Origin: Daphnia carinata
Taxonomy: Eukaryota > Arthropoda > Branchiopoda > Diplostraca > Daphniidae
DNA: 64,000 bases
NCBI RefSeq assembly: GCF_022539665.2
Contig: NC_081337.1
Span: forward strand, 1,294,239 to 1,358,238
Reading direction: 5' to 3'
Position numbers and translations under genes: made by a program. The notes beneath the pieces were generated by a model that was not told the DNA's origin, made no database searches, and saw only the letters and a program-made list of their open reading frames with translations. This document shows positions 41,032 to 52,483 of this stretch, piece by piece (the first letter of the stretch is position 1; each line of letters begins with the position of its first letter).

Positions 41032-42817
41032 ATGACATCACATCTATTGAAAAAGGGGGATAATATGAAGCTCCAAACACTCCAAACACCACCACCAATA
41101 CCGATTGAAGTTGAAAAACCTACCTATGAGTTAGTTCCTGATGAGACATCTACTACTCATACCAGCGAAAATACTACTAAAACTAACGGATGTGATACAA
41201 TTGACACTCAAATCCAAATACCCACAACTACTCCACGAAGGTCTGTTCGAGGCCGAATTCCCAAAATCATTTAGAGCATGATCTCTAACAGAATCCTCGG
41301 GAGATATATATGAACCGCAGGACTATCAAGCCGCCATATTATGCAAAGATGCACCACTCTGGATAGAAAAGATGGACAAAGAATTTCAAGTCCTGACATC
41401 AAAGAAAACGTGGATATTGGCACCGTTGCCCCCAGACCGAAGAGCCATCAAGTGCATGTTAGTCTACAAATACAAACCAGGCTACAAGGGAGTAAAAACC
41501 AGAAGAAAAGTGCGATTAGTTGCCAACGGGTATTCACAAGGGCCTGGTGTGAAAATGGAAACCTTTAGGGTTGTAGTTGCCTTTGCGGTTAAGGAAAAAT
41601 TAGAAATATCATCGTTGGAGGTCTTGGTGGCATTCCTGAATGGTGACTTACAATAAGAGATCTATATGGATCAACCCAGAGGATATGCTGATCCACAAAA
41701 ACCTGATTAGAAATGTCTTCTAAAGAAATGCATCTACGGGTTGAAACAGGCTCCTCGTGCATGACATGAAAAATTTACGCCGGCCCTGCTAGAATTTGGT
41801 GTCAGTCAATGTAAATCGGATCCCTGTCTTTTTATTCGTCGTCAACAGGGGGAGACATTGATAGTTATTATCTAGGTTGACGACACTTTGGTATTCTTTA
41901 ATAAAAAAACTTCTTTTGTAGATCTTACTCTTCACTTGGAACAACGATTTGAAATACGAGTCTTGCCCGCCACAAGATTCGTTAGAATTGACATAACAAG
42001 AGATCCTGTGCACAACCGCATCCTACTTCATCAAAGTTGCTACACTGAAAGGTTACTTGGCCAACTAAAAATGAACAATTGCAATCCAAAACTCACCCCA
42101 AGTGACCCGAATGTTCATGTTACAAGAGGGACTCGACCTCAGGAAACCAGTGTACCTTTCTTACTCGCTACAGGGAAATAATAGGAGGGATCATGCATTT
42201 GGCTATGTCTACTAGACCAGATGTAGCCCAAGCTCTAAATGTGCTTGCCCGATTTTTTGATAATCCTCAAAAGGAGTACCTGAATGCCGTAAAACATCTG
42301 CTGGCCTACTTAAAACGAACAGCCCTTAATGGTATCTGTTTTGATACCAGCGAACCCAACAACCTTTTGGGCTACCCAGACGCAGACTTTGCGGGGGATT
42401 TGGACGACGGAAATCTACCTCTGGATATATCTTTACTATGTGCGGCGCGCCTTTCGCATGGTCATCAAAACTACAACGCAGCATGTCCCAGTCACTACAG
42501 AAGCAGAATTTGTTTGTTTAAATGAAGCAAGCAGAGAAGCAGTATGGCTAAAACGTATATTGGAGGAACTCGACCCTAGCAATATCAAACCGGTTAAAAT
42601 ACGGTGTGATAACCAGGGAGCTATTCGCCTAGTACACAGTCCCGAAAACCATCAAAGAACAAAACATATTGAAGTCAAATTCCACTATGTCAGAGAACAA
42701 CAACAAAAGGGGTGCATAAACGTTACGTACATAGGAACAAGAAATCCGCTAGCTGATGGACTTACCAAGGGACTACCACGTCAACGTTTTCAGGAATTAT
42801 GGACTCAATTAGGGTAA
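41032..42817 (+). pseudogene. pol: RT and RNase H of outer Copia
   Basis: Linker with TPRRSVRGRIPK (41235-41265). RT reads FQVLTSKKTWILAPLPPDRR, KVRLVANGYSQGPGV and FLNGDLQ, with a stop, IYMDQPRGY, a stop, and KCIYGLKQAPRA. The catalytic motif reads I-stop-VDDT (TAG near 41875) where YVDD is expected, so polymerase activity is lost. MHLAMSTRPDVAQALNVLAR follows after 42193. RNase H has TEAEFVCLNEASREAVWL, IRCDNQGAIRL, TKHIEVKFHYVRE and ADGLTKGLP, ending at TAA 42815-42817. Confidence 0.85.
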
Positions 42818-42908
42818 CTGGAACTGTAAGTAGATAGTTCATTCTTTCTACTAATTGATTATACATATAAATATATATATGTGTAGAGTCCAAAGGTTTG
42901 AGGGGGAG

Positions 42909-43184
42909 TATTGGAGAGTATAATCAACAAAACTTAATATCCTCTGTTTTCTACACATAGGTGGCACTAGCTAAAGGACTTTACCTGTAGGAAGTACGAG
43001 CGACTTGTCCTGTGTAATCGGCCTGCTACATATATGAAGCCAGTTTCCATCGTCTGCTTATCTCACCGATCTTACTCGTCTGACTGTCACATGTGCTTTA
43101 AACATTACTTCGTATATTACATAAGTGTAATATCTAATATTAAACAGTGTTACCAATCAACTCAGTATTCCTTTTATTCCAACA
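42909..43184 (+). repeat. 3' LTR of outer Copia
   Basis: 276 bp. It is followed by the ATTTT duplication and then by the resumed exon. Confidence 0.88.
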
Positions 43185-44141
43185 ATTTTCATTTGCGAAA
43201 AGATACGAAGCTATTTAAGTGGATCTGATAAGCTAGCAATTTTAAAATCCATTAAATCAGCCGTTCTTCGCGACCTTTACGGTTTTATTACTAAAGACTA
43301 TCTGAAATCAATTCACGCTCCATTGCAGGACAAACCGTCGGGAAAAAATGAGCTATGAAGCTAATCGATTGAAATAAAAATCATTTATCTACAAGGACGT
43401 CTGTTCATGGAAGTCAAGATTAAAAGCATCAATTTTAAAAGACAAATGTATCCCAAGATAAAACTTTATCTTCGGGGCGTAGCAAAACGTGAGCAAAGTA
43501 TTCGAATACCCTACATCTGATGCTTTTTGTCGATCTTCATTTCGACACTTGGTCGAACAATGCTATGCAGGCTCTGGACACAAAGGAGACCACGCCTACG
43601 TAGTAGATAAAGACAGAAGAAACACCAACCCAAATTGCAATCCTCAAGTGGTAATCATCGACCAGGACAAGTGGATGAATCAGATCTCATCTCCGTGGGA
43701 CGGAGCACTGAATAAGCTTTTTCAGCTTAAGGAAGACTATTTTTGTTTCCAATGCAAATACGTCCAGTCATACGAAAACACAGCAGGTATCTCGGGAAGT
43801 TTAGGACCCGAATCGGAGCGAGACTGTATGCTACGAAACTACATGAACATTCAAATAAAGATTCCAACAGCTTTCAAGAAACTTTTTTTCCTGAAACCGA
43901 CGCGAATCTTTTCAATAGAGAAACAAGGGCTTCATGCCATCCTTAAAGACACACAACACAATATTCTTCCTAATGCTTATGCTGAATCCCGTTCTCTCGC
44001 CGTCTTTTGGCAGTCAATTAAACACATATCATTCACCGTTACTTGAAAAATGCCTTAAAATGGCATTTCAAAGATAATCAGATTCACTACTACACACGCG
44101 GTCGTGCTGAATGTGTCAGCTTCAACGAAGTGTTGCAGTAA
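43185..44141 (+). pseudogene. Unidentified gene interrupted by Copia, second part
   Basis: Continues the frame of 33637-33737: ICEKIRSYLSGSDKLAILKS, LRDLYGFITKDYLKSIHAPL, a stop near 43357, then in other frames IYLQGRLFMEVKIKSINFKR and MYPKIKLYLRGVAKR, SFRHLVEQCYAGSGHKGDHA, WDGALNKLFQLKEDYFCFQC, NYMNIQIKIPTAFKKLFFLK and HAILKDTQHN. After a shift near 44045 it ends with HYYTRGRAECVSFNEVLQ and TAA 44139-44141. The consistent protein-like composition over 950 bp shows a former gene. I recognise no domain; a repeat-family gene cannot be excluded. Confidence 0.5.
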
Positions 44142-44154
44142 GACATCACATGTC

Positions 44155-46448
44155 ATTTCTCCGGGGTGTGAATGGAAGCAACCACGAGTGTATCGTTGAG
44201 TTTCCCGTTTGAGTCTTGAGGCTCTTGTTGGTCGAAAGGGTCCTTACACGTTTCAAAGATTTCGATTGCTGACGGGTGGTTATGACCGATCAGGATCGCG
44301 ACGTCCTCTTGCGTAGTAGAGAGAACGGGAACATGGGCTAGGTGAGGCTACTGCTTGCTGGACTGCGAGGTTGATTGGATGTTTGCTGAGTTCGAAGGTG
44401 TCCATTACGTGGCCATTGGAGATGTCGAAAGAGAAACAGTCGTCTATGGAAGCGACGCTGAAATTGACGATGTCACGATCGACCGATTTAGTTTCGCCGT
44501 TGATAGTTCTCGTTGCCACTCGACAACCTTGCTTCGCAGATAGACAAGAGCCGCTGTTTTTCCCTTTATAACGGATATGTCACCGGGATCAAGGAGCGCA
44601 AAGAGTGGTTGCTCGTTAACCGGAACAATCGGCAGTGGAGTGCGGCTACCTGCTGATTTGGTTGTGACAGAACCAGAAAAATTTGTGATCGTCGATCCTT
44701 GACGCGTCCTTTGAAGGTAGAGCCGTGGGGCGCCATGTAAAACTAGATGATGGACGCCATCGCAGTCGAGCTTTGAGCAACGTTCAGTACGGGTACACGA
44801 TCTGCTAAGATGATCGTTGCCTAAACAACGAAGGCAACAGGTTGGTTTCCCTCAATTTCGGCTCTTTTTTCAACGGGGATGTCCTTAAATTTCCTGCAAT
44901 CTCTCAATCGGCGCTGATGCTTGCTGTGGCATCGCTGATGCATGCAATGCTGGAAGGAGCTCAGAGATCAACTGCGAAAAAGTAGTGTGGCTTTAAAGTT
45001 CCATCCCATATCCTCTTTGTTTTAGGGTCGCTACCACGGAGTGGAGATCGGCAGAGTAAGCCCGAAGGGCACTGAAATAGTTTTCTCTAAACGGCCGTAG
45101 CTTGAGAAGTAAATGAAGTGGAGGTTTTGGAGACTATCTGCGGGTTTCCGTATCTCCTCTGGAGTTCGTTGAGTGCATTCTGATCGAGGCTTGGGTTGAG
45201 AAGTGCCCCTCCGATGTCCTTCCTAATGGTCGGTGTTAGCGCGTCATAGAGATTGGAGATTTTGCGGCCGGTCCCGTGTATCCAGCCGGATCCACCCGGG
45301 AGTGTAGTTGCTGTTGGAGCGCGCGTGGACAAATCCGGACCGTGCGACGGACCTAGTTTGACTGACCCAAAACTTTCGCTGTTAGATGGTGCGTACGTAG
45401 TCCACTCGCTTGCGCTTGGTACTCGAGGCTGACAATCGTGTTTGAGATTGCGAAGGCGGCACTGATCCCAGGAAATTCGACTGATTGATTTTCTTCCAAG
45501 TGAACCCGGTTGTGGCGGTTGTTTAGTTCCCATGTGGAAATTTGGCCGGCGCTTGAGCAGGAATCATCTGGTTTGCGGTACCGGTGGCGTTGGTGGGAAA
45601 ATGTGGCATAGATGTTGAGCGCGATAAGGAGCAGCCGCGCGTAAAGACTTACTTACTGGCGAGGTTGCGTACCTTGCCCAAAAATCCTACTTATGGAATG
45701 GGCTGTGTTGTCACCGTCGGTTGAGCAATGAGTCTTGTCGGTGTAGCTATCTTAGAAGTAGATCCTACTAGCGGCGTGATCACCGTAGCTTGACCAGTGG
45801 CGAAGGTCGTAGCAATACTCGTTAGTCTTACAGCTGGAGTAGCTGAACGTGACAACGAACCGCTTACTCTTGACATAGTGCTCGCGATGGAAGAAGCTAG
45901 TGTCAGTCCAGTCTGCTCGTCTGCAATGAATTCGGCTAATTGTAGTCGCATGATGGCACCGCTTCATCGCTATCGATCCATTTCGTTTCGCAGCTCTCGC
46001 TACCTTCTTTTGCTTTCTCTTCCCTACGCATTTTCTCTTCCATGCTTTGCTGAAGTATCAATTCGGCTTCCTTCTCTCTTTGTTCTACTTCGTGAATTTT
46101 GGCATGCCGGAATGATACGCTGGAATATCGAGACAATACTCTCGAACCTACAGAAGAACTCGAGTTTGGCTTTGCACAGACCACATAATCGTCACAGTCG
46201 GCTAAAACCGATTGGTGGTCATAAATGACAGCTTTTATCCAATGTCTCTCGCTCTCCAAATCACCTGCGCTGCAGTTGAGTGCGTTACAATGAACATATC
46301 GATCATGGCACTTCTTCAGGCTGTCAAATTCACGAACGTTATTGTCACGGGGCGCTCGCAAGATTTCACGATCTTCGCCGAGTCTTATCGGTTGCAAGAG
46401 TTTTTTGCCTACTTTAGAATGGACCATTTTAGCCAACAGTAGATACAT
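44155..46448 (-). pseudogene. gag-pol: BEL/Pao element 2: gag and protease fragment
   Basis: Minus strand. It starts near 46448 with a gag N-terminus like that of element 1 (KAVIYDHQSVLADCDDYVV, Ser-rich patch, coiled coil HEVEQREKEAELILQQSM). Then come a Ser/Thr-rich linker, YDALTPTIRKDIGGALLNPS with ELQRRYGNP, a knuckle region (EKRAEI, ADRVPV, about 44770-44900) and a protease remnant with ALLDPGDISVIKGKTA, where the usual DSG/DTG is DPG. It ends with LIGHNHPSAIEIFE at about 44240-44160. RT and LTRs are missing. Element 1 and this copy are related but clearly different subfamilies. Confidence 0.75.
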
Positions 46449-46959
46449 TTTACTATTTTATGGAGAGATTTCTATCTATAGTCACATTAAGGGTCGAGTT
46501 TTTTTTTGTTTAGTATTAACTTTGATTCTTTGGCCGTTGTAGGTGCGTTTCTCAGTTTTTTCCGCATTCCGTCGAATTATGCAAGTTGTGCTCCGAACCT
46601 CACTGACGTTTCAGAGCTTAATGCGCTTGATTTAGAATCATTCTTGATCACGATCAACTTCGATTCTTGTATTGGTGCAAAACTTAAAGGTACAGTATAA
46701 ATATTCAAGCCTTTTATTAGCTTTTAAGTTGTTCCAATTATCACATTTCATTCTTCGGTGTCGAATATTGAGGGTTTTTTTCGTTTTCTGTGCATTTAAA
46801 AAAAAATCTCCCATACTTTTGTCGAAGGGGAATTAAAAAATTTTACCTTCGAGCTATTCATGCCATGCGGATGTCCGTAGACTATTAATTCCTTTTCTAC
46901 TTTTAGAAATCATTTAATGCGGTGTTATGAAACTCGTCGACGTAAAATTGGGCAGAGTT
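46449..46959. other. Interval before the two-gene unit
   Basis: A plus-strand frame, 46506-46700, ends LDLESFLITINFDSCIGAKL. It may be an eroded 5' piece of the following pseudogene. No other signal. Confidence 0.3.
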
Positions 46960-49210
46960 TAGACAAGATATCATGTTTCCAAATTCCGACGACCATGTTC
47001 GTGTGTTTGATGTAACAGCCAAGGAAAATGACATTGAAATGCCAAGTGCAACTACTGTGGTTATTGAAGATAATTAAGCATCAAAACAAGTTGTAAGCGA
47101 TTTAGCGAGGTTTATGTTAAACTTAAGATCAGAACATTTAGTTCCCAACACCGCATTAGATTATATCGCAAATAATTTGGGCGCCATTTTCGAACAAGAT
47201 GGCGAAGAACGTGAAAAAAAAACGGATCCCTGACGTCGATTCTAAGGAACTTCAGTTCTAAAAAAAGCGATTAAGCTATTTCAAAAGACATTTCGCTTAT
47301 GTAGAGCCTAAGACGGTGCTTATATCAAACGAAAGTAGTCATTCTGTTCGAATCGATTCTAAAGTACAATCATTTCCAAAAGCAAAAAAAAATTTTGCAG
47401 TATTTTTCTTAGCGGGAAACTTGGCGTAGATTATTTTTCAGACAAAAAATTCCGAACGAGATGTTTCAGAAGAGTAGCAAGTGGAGATGGTTCATTAGAA
47501 GCCGTCGGGACGGCAACAGTTCAAAAATATTTCTTTTTTTATGTTTTTCCTTTTCCTTTCTACTTTCAACTTTTTTCTATGAAACTGAAGTAACATATCC
47601 GCTTGGGAGCAAAATAAAAAAGCATGAGTTGGGTATGTTTTGCTTTCAAATTGAAAATTTGGCTCCATTAGGAAATTCGCTTCTTTTAATCATTCGTCCT
47701 TCATTTAGTAATTTGAAAAACAGCGACAAATTTATCGTTGATGAAGTACAAAAAGAATTCTTGAATTTGACAAAGATATTTTATTAGATGTTACTACTAC
47801 GTACCGGAAGGTCGTATCCACTGTACAATTTCTTCTGTTAGCGGCGATTCAAAGGGTATTCATGAATTGTTTGGGTTTTCATCACCATCTACTACGAAAT
47901 TTTGCCGACTGTGCCTTTTTAGCAGGGATGAAATAAGAAGTAACTATAATTCTTGTGGCTTAGAAATGCGAACCTAAGATAATTATGATATTGCTGTAAG
48001 AGAGGCAAAGTTGGCAAACGGTCAAACAACTCCCCTTGTTGGAATTAAATTTAATTGCCACTTGAACAAAAGTCGTTTTTTCACGTAACAAATAATTTTA
48101 TTCTGAGCTGTACGAATGATTTCTTGAAGGCATAGTTCCATTTATTACTTTGCTTGTGTTTCGGGAATCTTCGAAAAACACGGAAAAGTTTTCCGTAGCT
48201 GAATAATTGATTAATCGTTTAAAGCGCCTTAGTTATAGCTAAATATTATTTATATTATATTATTATGATAAGAAGAACAAGCCTTCACCAAAATTCACAG
48301 ATGTTTTAACTCGAAAAAGGGGAAACTATAGTTCAAAACAGCACGCGTCGGAAAACTGGTGCTCGATCCCAATGTTTCAGTTAATCATCAGAGATTTAAT
48401 TGAAGCTGGCAATCCTTACTTTGAGCTAATTTTTATGTTCACCGGAATAATGGATATTATTTTTGCCCCAAGTATTGCTTTGGAACATATTGGGATACTG
48501 GAGGACTTGATTAATAAAATTTTTTCCTGTTTTAATAAACTATTCAACGACATTAAACCAATTAATAAATTTCATCATTTAGTTCATTATCTAGCCGTCA
48601 TATGGTAGAATGGTCCACCGGTGCGATATTGGTGTGCGGGTTTTGAAGCGTACCACAACATATGCAAACGACTTGCGCATTACAATTGCAGTGTTTTCAA
48701 AGTTGTAAAAAATTCATTGCCTACCATCCCCAGACCATGTCTTGTGCTGGAATTTTGAACCCTAAATTTTTTTATTTTGAGGAGTTTTTATGTTATCCTT
48801 GCGATCAAAGTCGAAGAGCAAAAATCATTTATCGAAACATGACAAGTTTCAATGCGATTTTAAAGTTCCCAAATGGGCTTACTCGAAAAGAGGGTGGGTA
48901 GTGTCACACAGGATCCGTTATTTTGCTTCATTCTAGTAAAAAAACCGACAGCGGAAATCAGCGCATATCCATTTGGACTTGCCAATAAAATGGCCGTCAA
49001 AGACAGCGTATTATAGTTGCTGTAATGCCATTCAAAACAGTCTGCTTTGACGATCATTTCCATTCCTTTAGAGTTGAAAAATTTTCCCCTTTTGAACGCC
49101 TTGCCCTAGTAGAATTTCAAACCCTGCCTGATTGCGATCCTCTATGGGTACTCAAAAATTTAAAAGGAAACGATGGAATAAGTTTTGTTTCACCGCTGCA
49201 CTGAGTTTGA
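46960..49210 (+). pseudogene. First gene of a decayed two-gene unit (repetitive metazoan family)
   Basis: Plus-strand pieces in order: LRSEHLVPNTALDYIANNLG; YFKRHFAYVEPKTVLIS; YETEVTYPLGSKIKKHELGM; a Cys pair segment, SPSTTKFCRLCLFSRDEI; LELIFMFTG-type helix NPYFELIFMFTGIMDIIFAP with FHHLVHYLAVIW; WCAGFEAYHNICKRLAHYNC; and CFDDHFHSFRVEKFSPFE. I recall a widespread multicopy family in invertebrates and fishes with the same succession (V.NPLGS..KKHKLG, CR.C, FAPS...L...I...H..F...P.KHH.LVHYP, F.AKH...K). It is usually annotated uncharacterised and suspected to be transposon-borne. Many stops and shifts make this copy dead. The function of the family is unknown to me. Confidence 0.5.
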
Positions 49211-49329
49211 AATCTGCTTGTGTATTAATTTCTATTTAGTCGTCTTCTTCTATTTTATTTTCTAAAACTGTGACTGTACTAAGTGGAACTAAAACTGGGT
49301 TTGTATCATTATTTTCTAATGATATTTTT

Positions 49330-51967
49330 TTCATCAGAGAAGACATGGATGGAAAATGACTTCTTTCACTGATTGAAAAACAGATCGAGGGCTTAAGTTT
49401 GTCCCTCGGCTACAGATTCAAATTACAAAAACTTGTAAAGAATCTCATCGCTGAAAATGTTTCTGCTTCATCAAGGAAAAATGACATCTTTCTTGACTTA
49501 TGTGCCAATGACACCGTAATCGAACTTCGAGATAATGGCGACGTAGCCTACGTAAGTGAAAACATTACTGATACACAGCGAGATCCTATCAACAAGTATG
49601 ATGTAACCTACACATAGTCAAACATATTTATTAGCAAGAATAAGATGTAACTCATTTTTTTTATGGGTTTCAGGAGGAATATCCAGTTATTTCAATTTTG
49701 AAGGAGACGTCAGAAGGTAGAAAAATTATTCAATCATTTGTGGATCGCAGCGAAGCTATTTAGAAGTAGATGAAGAAAAAACTTTGACGCGAATACTGGT
49801 GACCCATATATGCATGCTTTCTGGGAACGAAGATTTTTGTCCACCGAGCAGCCTCAAAGAAGAATTTGCAAAGGCAATTGTTAAAATTTTCCATGTTTTG
49901 CTGTCCCTTGTTATGACGGTTCTAACCTGACCAACTATACTCACTATTTTAATACAAAATTATCTAACGGTTTCATCGACACTCGCGAAAGTCGGAAACT
50001 GTTGGGGGAAAAAATTAAGGAAAACAAAGATTGCTGCTGCCCGGCTGAAAAGACAAAGTCGAATCGTAGGCCGACAATGAGCTTCATGGTGATAGAGACC
50101 CCGCTTTGGATGAAGAGGAAGATAAATTGAAGGTTATTTCATTTTTTATAACATTGAAAATTTCATTCATCATTCAAAATTATATGGCTCTCATTTTTAG
50201 ACGATGAATGGTACAAAGATGGATGATGAATGAATGAAGATACATTTACCCGAACAAGGTTCTAATGAAGCCACAGTTAAAGAGCCTATGGCGTCTACAT
50301 ATAGCAACAAACAGCATCAAATTTAAGTAGGGCAATGGACCACTACCCAGATAATTGCGGAGTATCCTCGCTTCAGCAATTGCCAAGATTTGGTATATAG
50401 ACCAATGCATTTATGCCTTTTCTAAGTACCTTTTTTTTATACATCCTAACACCTTAGATTTTCCGTGATTTCCTACTGGCATTCCCGTAAGCAGGACACA
50501 TGAAGAGACTTTTGTTTTTGCGTATGGACCATTGATTACAAAATATGCCTGGACATCAAATGTTCCCATTCCAGACACTGCAGATGGTAATGTTTTTTAA
50601 ATTTCACTGAAGGTCAGCAATTTAATGAAATTTAATTCAGAATGCCTAAAACTATTGTTTCTGGTATTGGGACTGATTCCATCTTTCAAAAAGATTCGCG
50701 TCGTAAGCCAGGATTCAATAATTGAAAGAGTTGTTTATTTCGTCAAAGAATACACATAGTATTTTGTATAATTGCTTCACAAATTCATCCCTTGTTCTCA
50801 AATAGGCTAACAAAGACGTTTTATCAATTATCCAGAAAAGGCTCCATCTCAAGGAGTCGCCTTTTATGTGTTATGTAAATTCACTGAAAATTCCGATCTA
50901 TTTGAACGTTGTCTGTGAAGGAGAAATAATATCAAGCGGAACAAGTTCAATCAAGGTGTTCAAAAACCTTTTCGCATCGGTTCATATGGTAGCCGGTGAA
51001 ATAGGACTGAAACGAAATAGGACTGAAAATTTCCAGTCCTATTTCTACCGGAGAAATAGGACTGGGAGAAATAGGACTGACTTTTAATAACTTTTAGGAC
51101 AGTCCTATATCTCCTCGGCATCAGTCCTATTTCTCCCTAGAAATAGTACTATTTCATATACCTTGTTCCAAGGTGAAAGATGAGCCTCCAACCCGGTAGG
51201 CAATGTATTACGTAAGACCGGCGGCTTATATCCATTTCCCTTTTAAAAAAACCGATGGTATTAACTCATTAGATAAATGGTTCACAAAACTTTTTTTTCT
51301 TATCCTATTTTAATTTAAATTACAGGAGATCATGAACTATATTGTATTTAATAGAGTTCTTTTAACAAACTACTATTAGACATACTACAGAAATATTTAT
51401 TACTTATATGGCACATTAGTTGGTCATAACCAACTTTTCCCATTGAACTAATGTTTTACTATTTCATACATCTTTCGTTATATACAGCTCTTACATATTC
51501 TGATTTTGCTCTAATAATATTTTATTAAATGAACTCTATTAGATTCAAAATAATTCATGTTCCCCAGCAATTAAAATTAAAATAGGATAAGAGATAAAAA
51601 ATTTGTGAACCATTTAAATAATGAGTAAACGCCATCGGTTTTTGAAAAAGAGAAATGGATATAAGCCGGCGCACTTACGCAATATATTGCATACCGGATT
51701 AGATGCTCATCGTTCTCCTTGGAACAAGGTGAATGAAATAGAAGTATTTCTAAGCAGAAATAGAACTGAGGCCGAGGAGAAATAGGACTGATGCCATGGA
51801 GAAATAGGACTGTCCTAAAAGTTTTTAAAAGTCAGTCCTACTTCTCCCAGTCCTATTTCTCCGGTAGAAATAGGACTGAAAATTTCCAGTCCTATTTCTC
51901 CAGTCCTATTTCACCGTCAACCGTTCATATTGTAACGATGTTAAATTACATAACCGAGAAAGGATAA
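49330..51967 (+). pseudogene. Second gene of the decayed two-gene unit, split by a palindromic element
   Basis: Plus strand. A SAM-like helix start reads LSLGYRFKLQKLVKNLIAEN. It is followed by ILVTHICMLSGNEDFCPPSS and LKEEFAKAIVKIFHVL, LSNGFIDTRESRKLLGEKIK, WTTTQIIAEYPRFSNCQDL, ECLKLLFLVLGLIPSFKKIR and a last piece, PIYLNVVCEGEIIS with FKNLFASVHM. There the element at 50996-51914 intervenes. The frame resumes with VHIVTMLNYITEKG and TAA 51965-51967. These pieces match the partner protein that I associate with the first gene's family (SAM-like, helical, then a C-terminal beta part). Short introns are likely between pieces. Confidence 0.45.
50996..51914. mobile_element. Palindromic element with GAAATAGGACTG arrays, copy 1
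   Basis: 919 bp. The outer 160-180 bp of each end are arrays of GAAATAGGACTG and its complement in alternating orientation. Next to these, a single-copy arm at 51165-51320 is repeated in inverted form at 51570-51735 (sharing GATATAAGCC-type, GTGAACCATTT-type and TAGGATAAGA sequences). So the element is one large inverted repeat of about 330-bp arms around a 250-bp AT-rich loop. It has no coding capacity. The sequence GTTCATATNGTA occurs just outside both ends (50980-50991 and 51923-51934) and would be a 12-bp duplication. Confidence 0.75.
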
Positions 51968-52019
51968 ATAAATAAATTAAAGGAATGACTTTGCTCGTAT
52001 GTCGCCCTAAAACCCCCGA

Positions 52020-52483
52020 GACTAGACGAGACTGTTCTTGAATGACCTACAAGAGACTGGTGCAGGGTTGATTCTTGCATCAGCCAATCGTGAGTCTTAC
52101 GACATTAAGTACTACAAGATAAAAGGGGGTAGCAGTGTAAGTCAGTTAGTTAGTAAGTCAATTAACCAGTCAGTAGGTCAGCTAGCGAGTTACTTGTGAA
52201 GTGTATTCTAAACCTATTGTGGAAAAAAGGGTTGTGGTGGTTGTAATTATTCGGTGGTGACGGAGTGGGAAGAAATAACCTAACTCTAGTGCCCTGTATG
52301 AGTGGGATTGGGCTAGTGATTGTGCCTCGGCCCGCCACCCTGACGCGTTAGCCTACGGATCTGTGTTGGTGCATAGCCAGACCGAGGGCTAACTACTAGG
52401 ACCAACCGGTGGTACAGTGTTAATGGTGCTTGAGTGTCCAATGTTACTGCTACATTTATTGGTGGAGATGCAGGTAAAGGCGG
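52020..52483 (+). repeat. LTR-like and leader region of Gypsy element 3
   Basis: Holds a TATA-like GATAAAAG near 52120 followed by GTCAGTTAGTTAGTAAGTC. This resembles the R-region start of Gypsy element 1 (TTTAAAAG followed by GAGTTAGTTAGTTGATAG). The LTR borders are not clear without a second copy. Confidence 0.4.

Larger units (their letters stand above)
33738..43184 (+). mobile_element. Copia element (outer) with nested Copia inside
   Basis: LTRs at 33738-34017 and 42909-43184 are similar over about 278 bp, both starting TATTGGA (from TGTTGGA) and ending TCCAACA. The target duplication is ATTTT on each side (33733-33737 and 43185-43189). The primer site GGTTATGGGCCCA follows the left LTR and a purine run, GAGGGGGAG, precedes the right one. 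Gag, protease, integrase, RT and RNase H are in Copia order on the plus strand, split by the minus-strand Copia element at 36849-41018. LTR divergence is clearly greater than in Gypsy element 2, so this is older. Confidence 0.88.

Noticed and set aside
46506-46700. 64-codon frame as an independent gene
   Set aside because: No domain and no start context; kept only as a possible eroded end of the next unit.
50996-51180. CRISPR-like short repeats (GAAATAGGACTG)
   Set aside because: Units alternate in orientation, have no regular spacers and lie in a eukaryotic transposon; not CRISPR.
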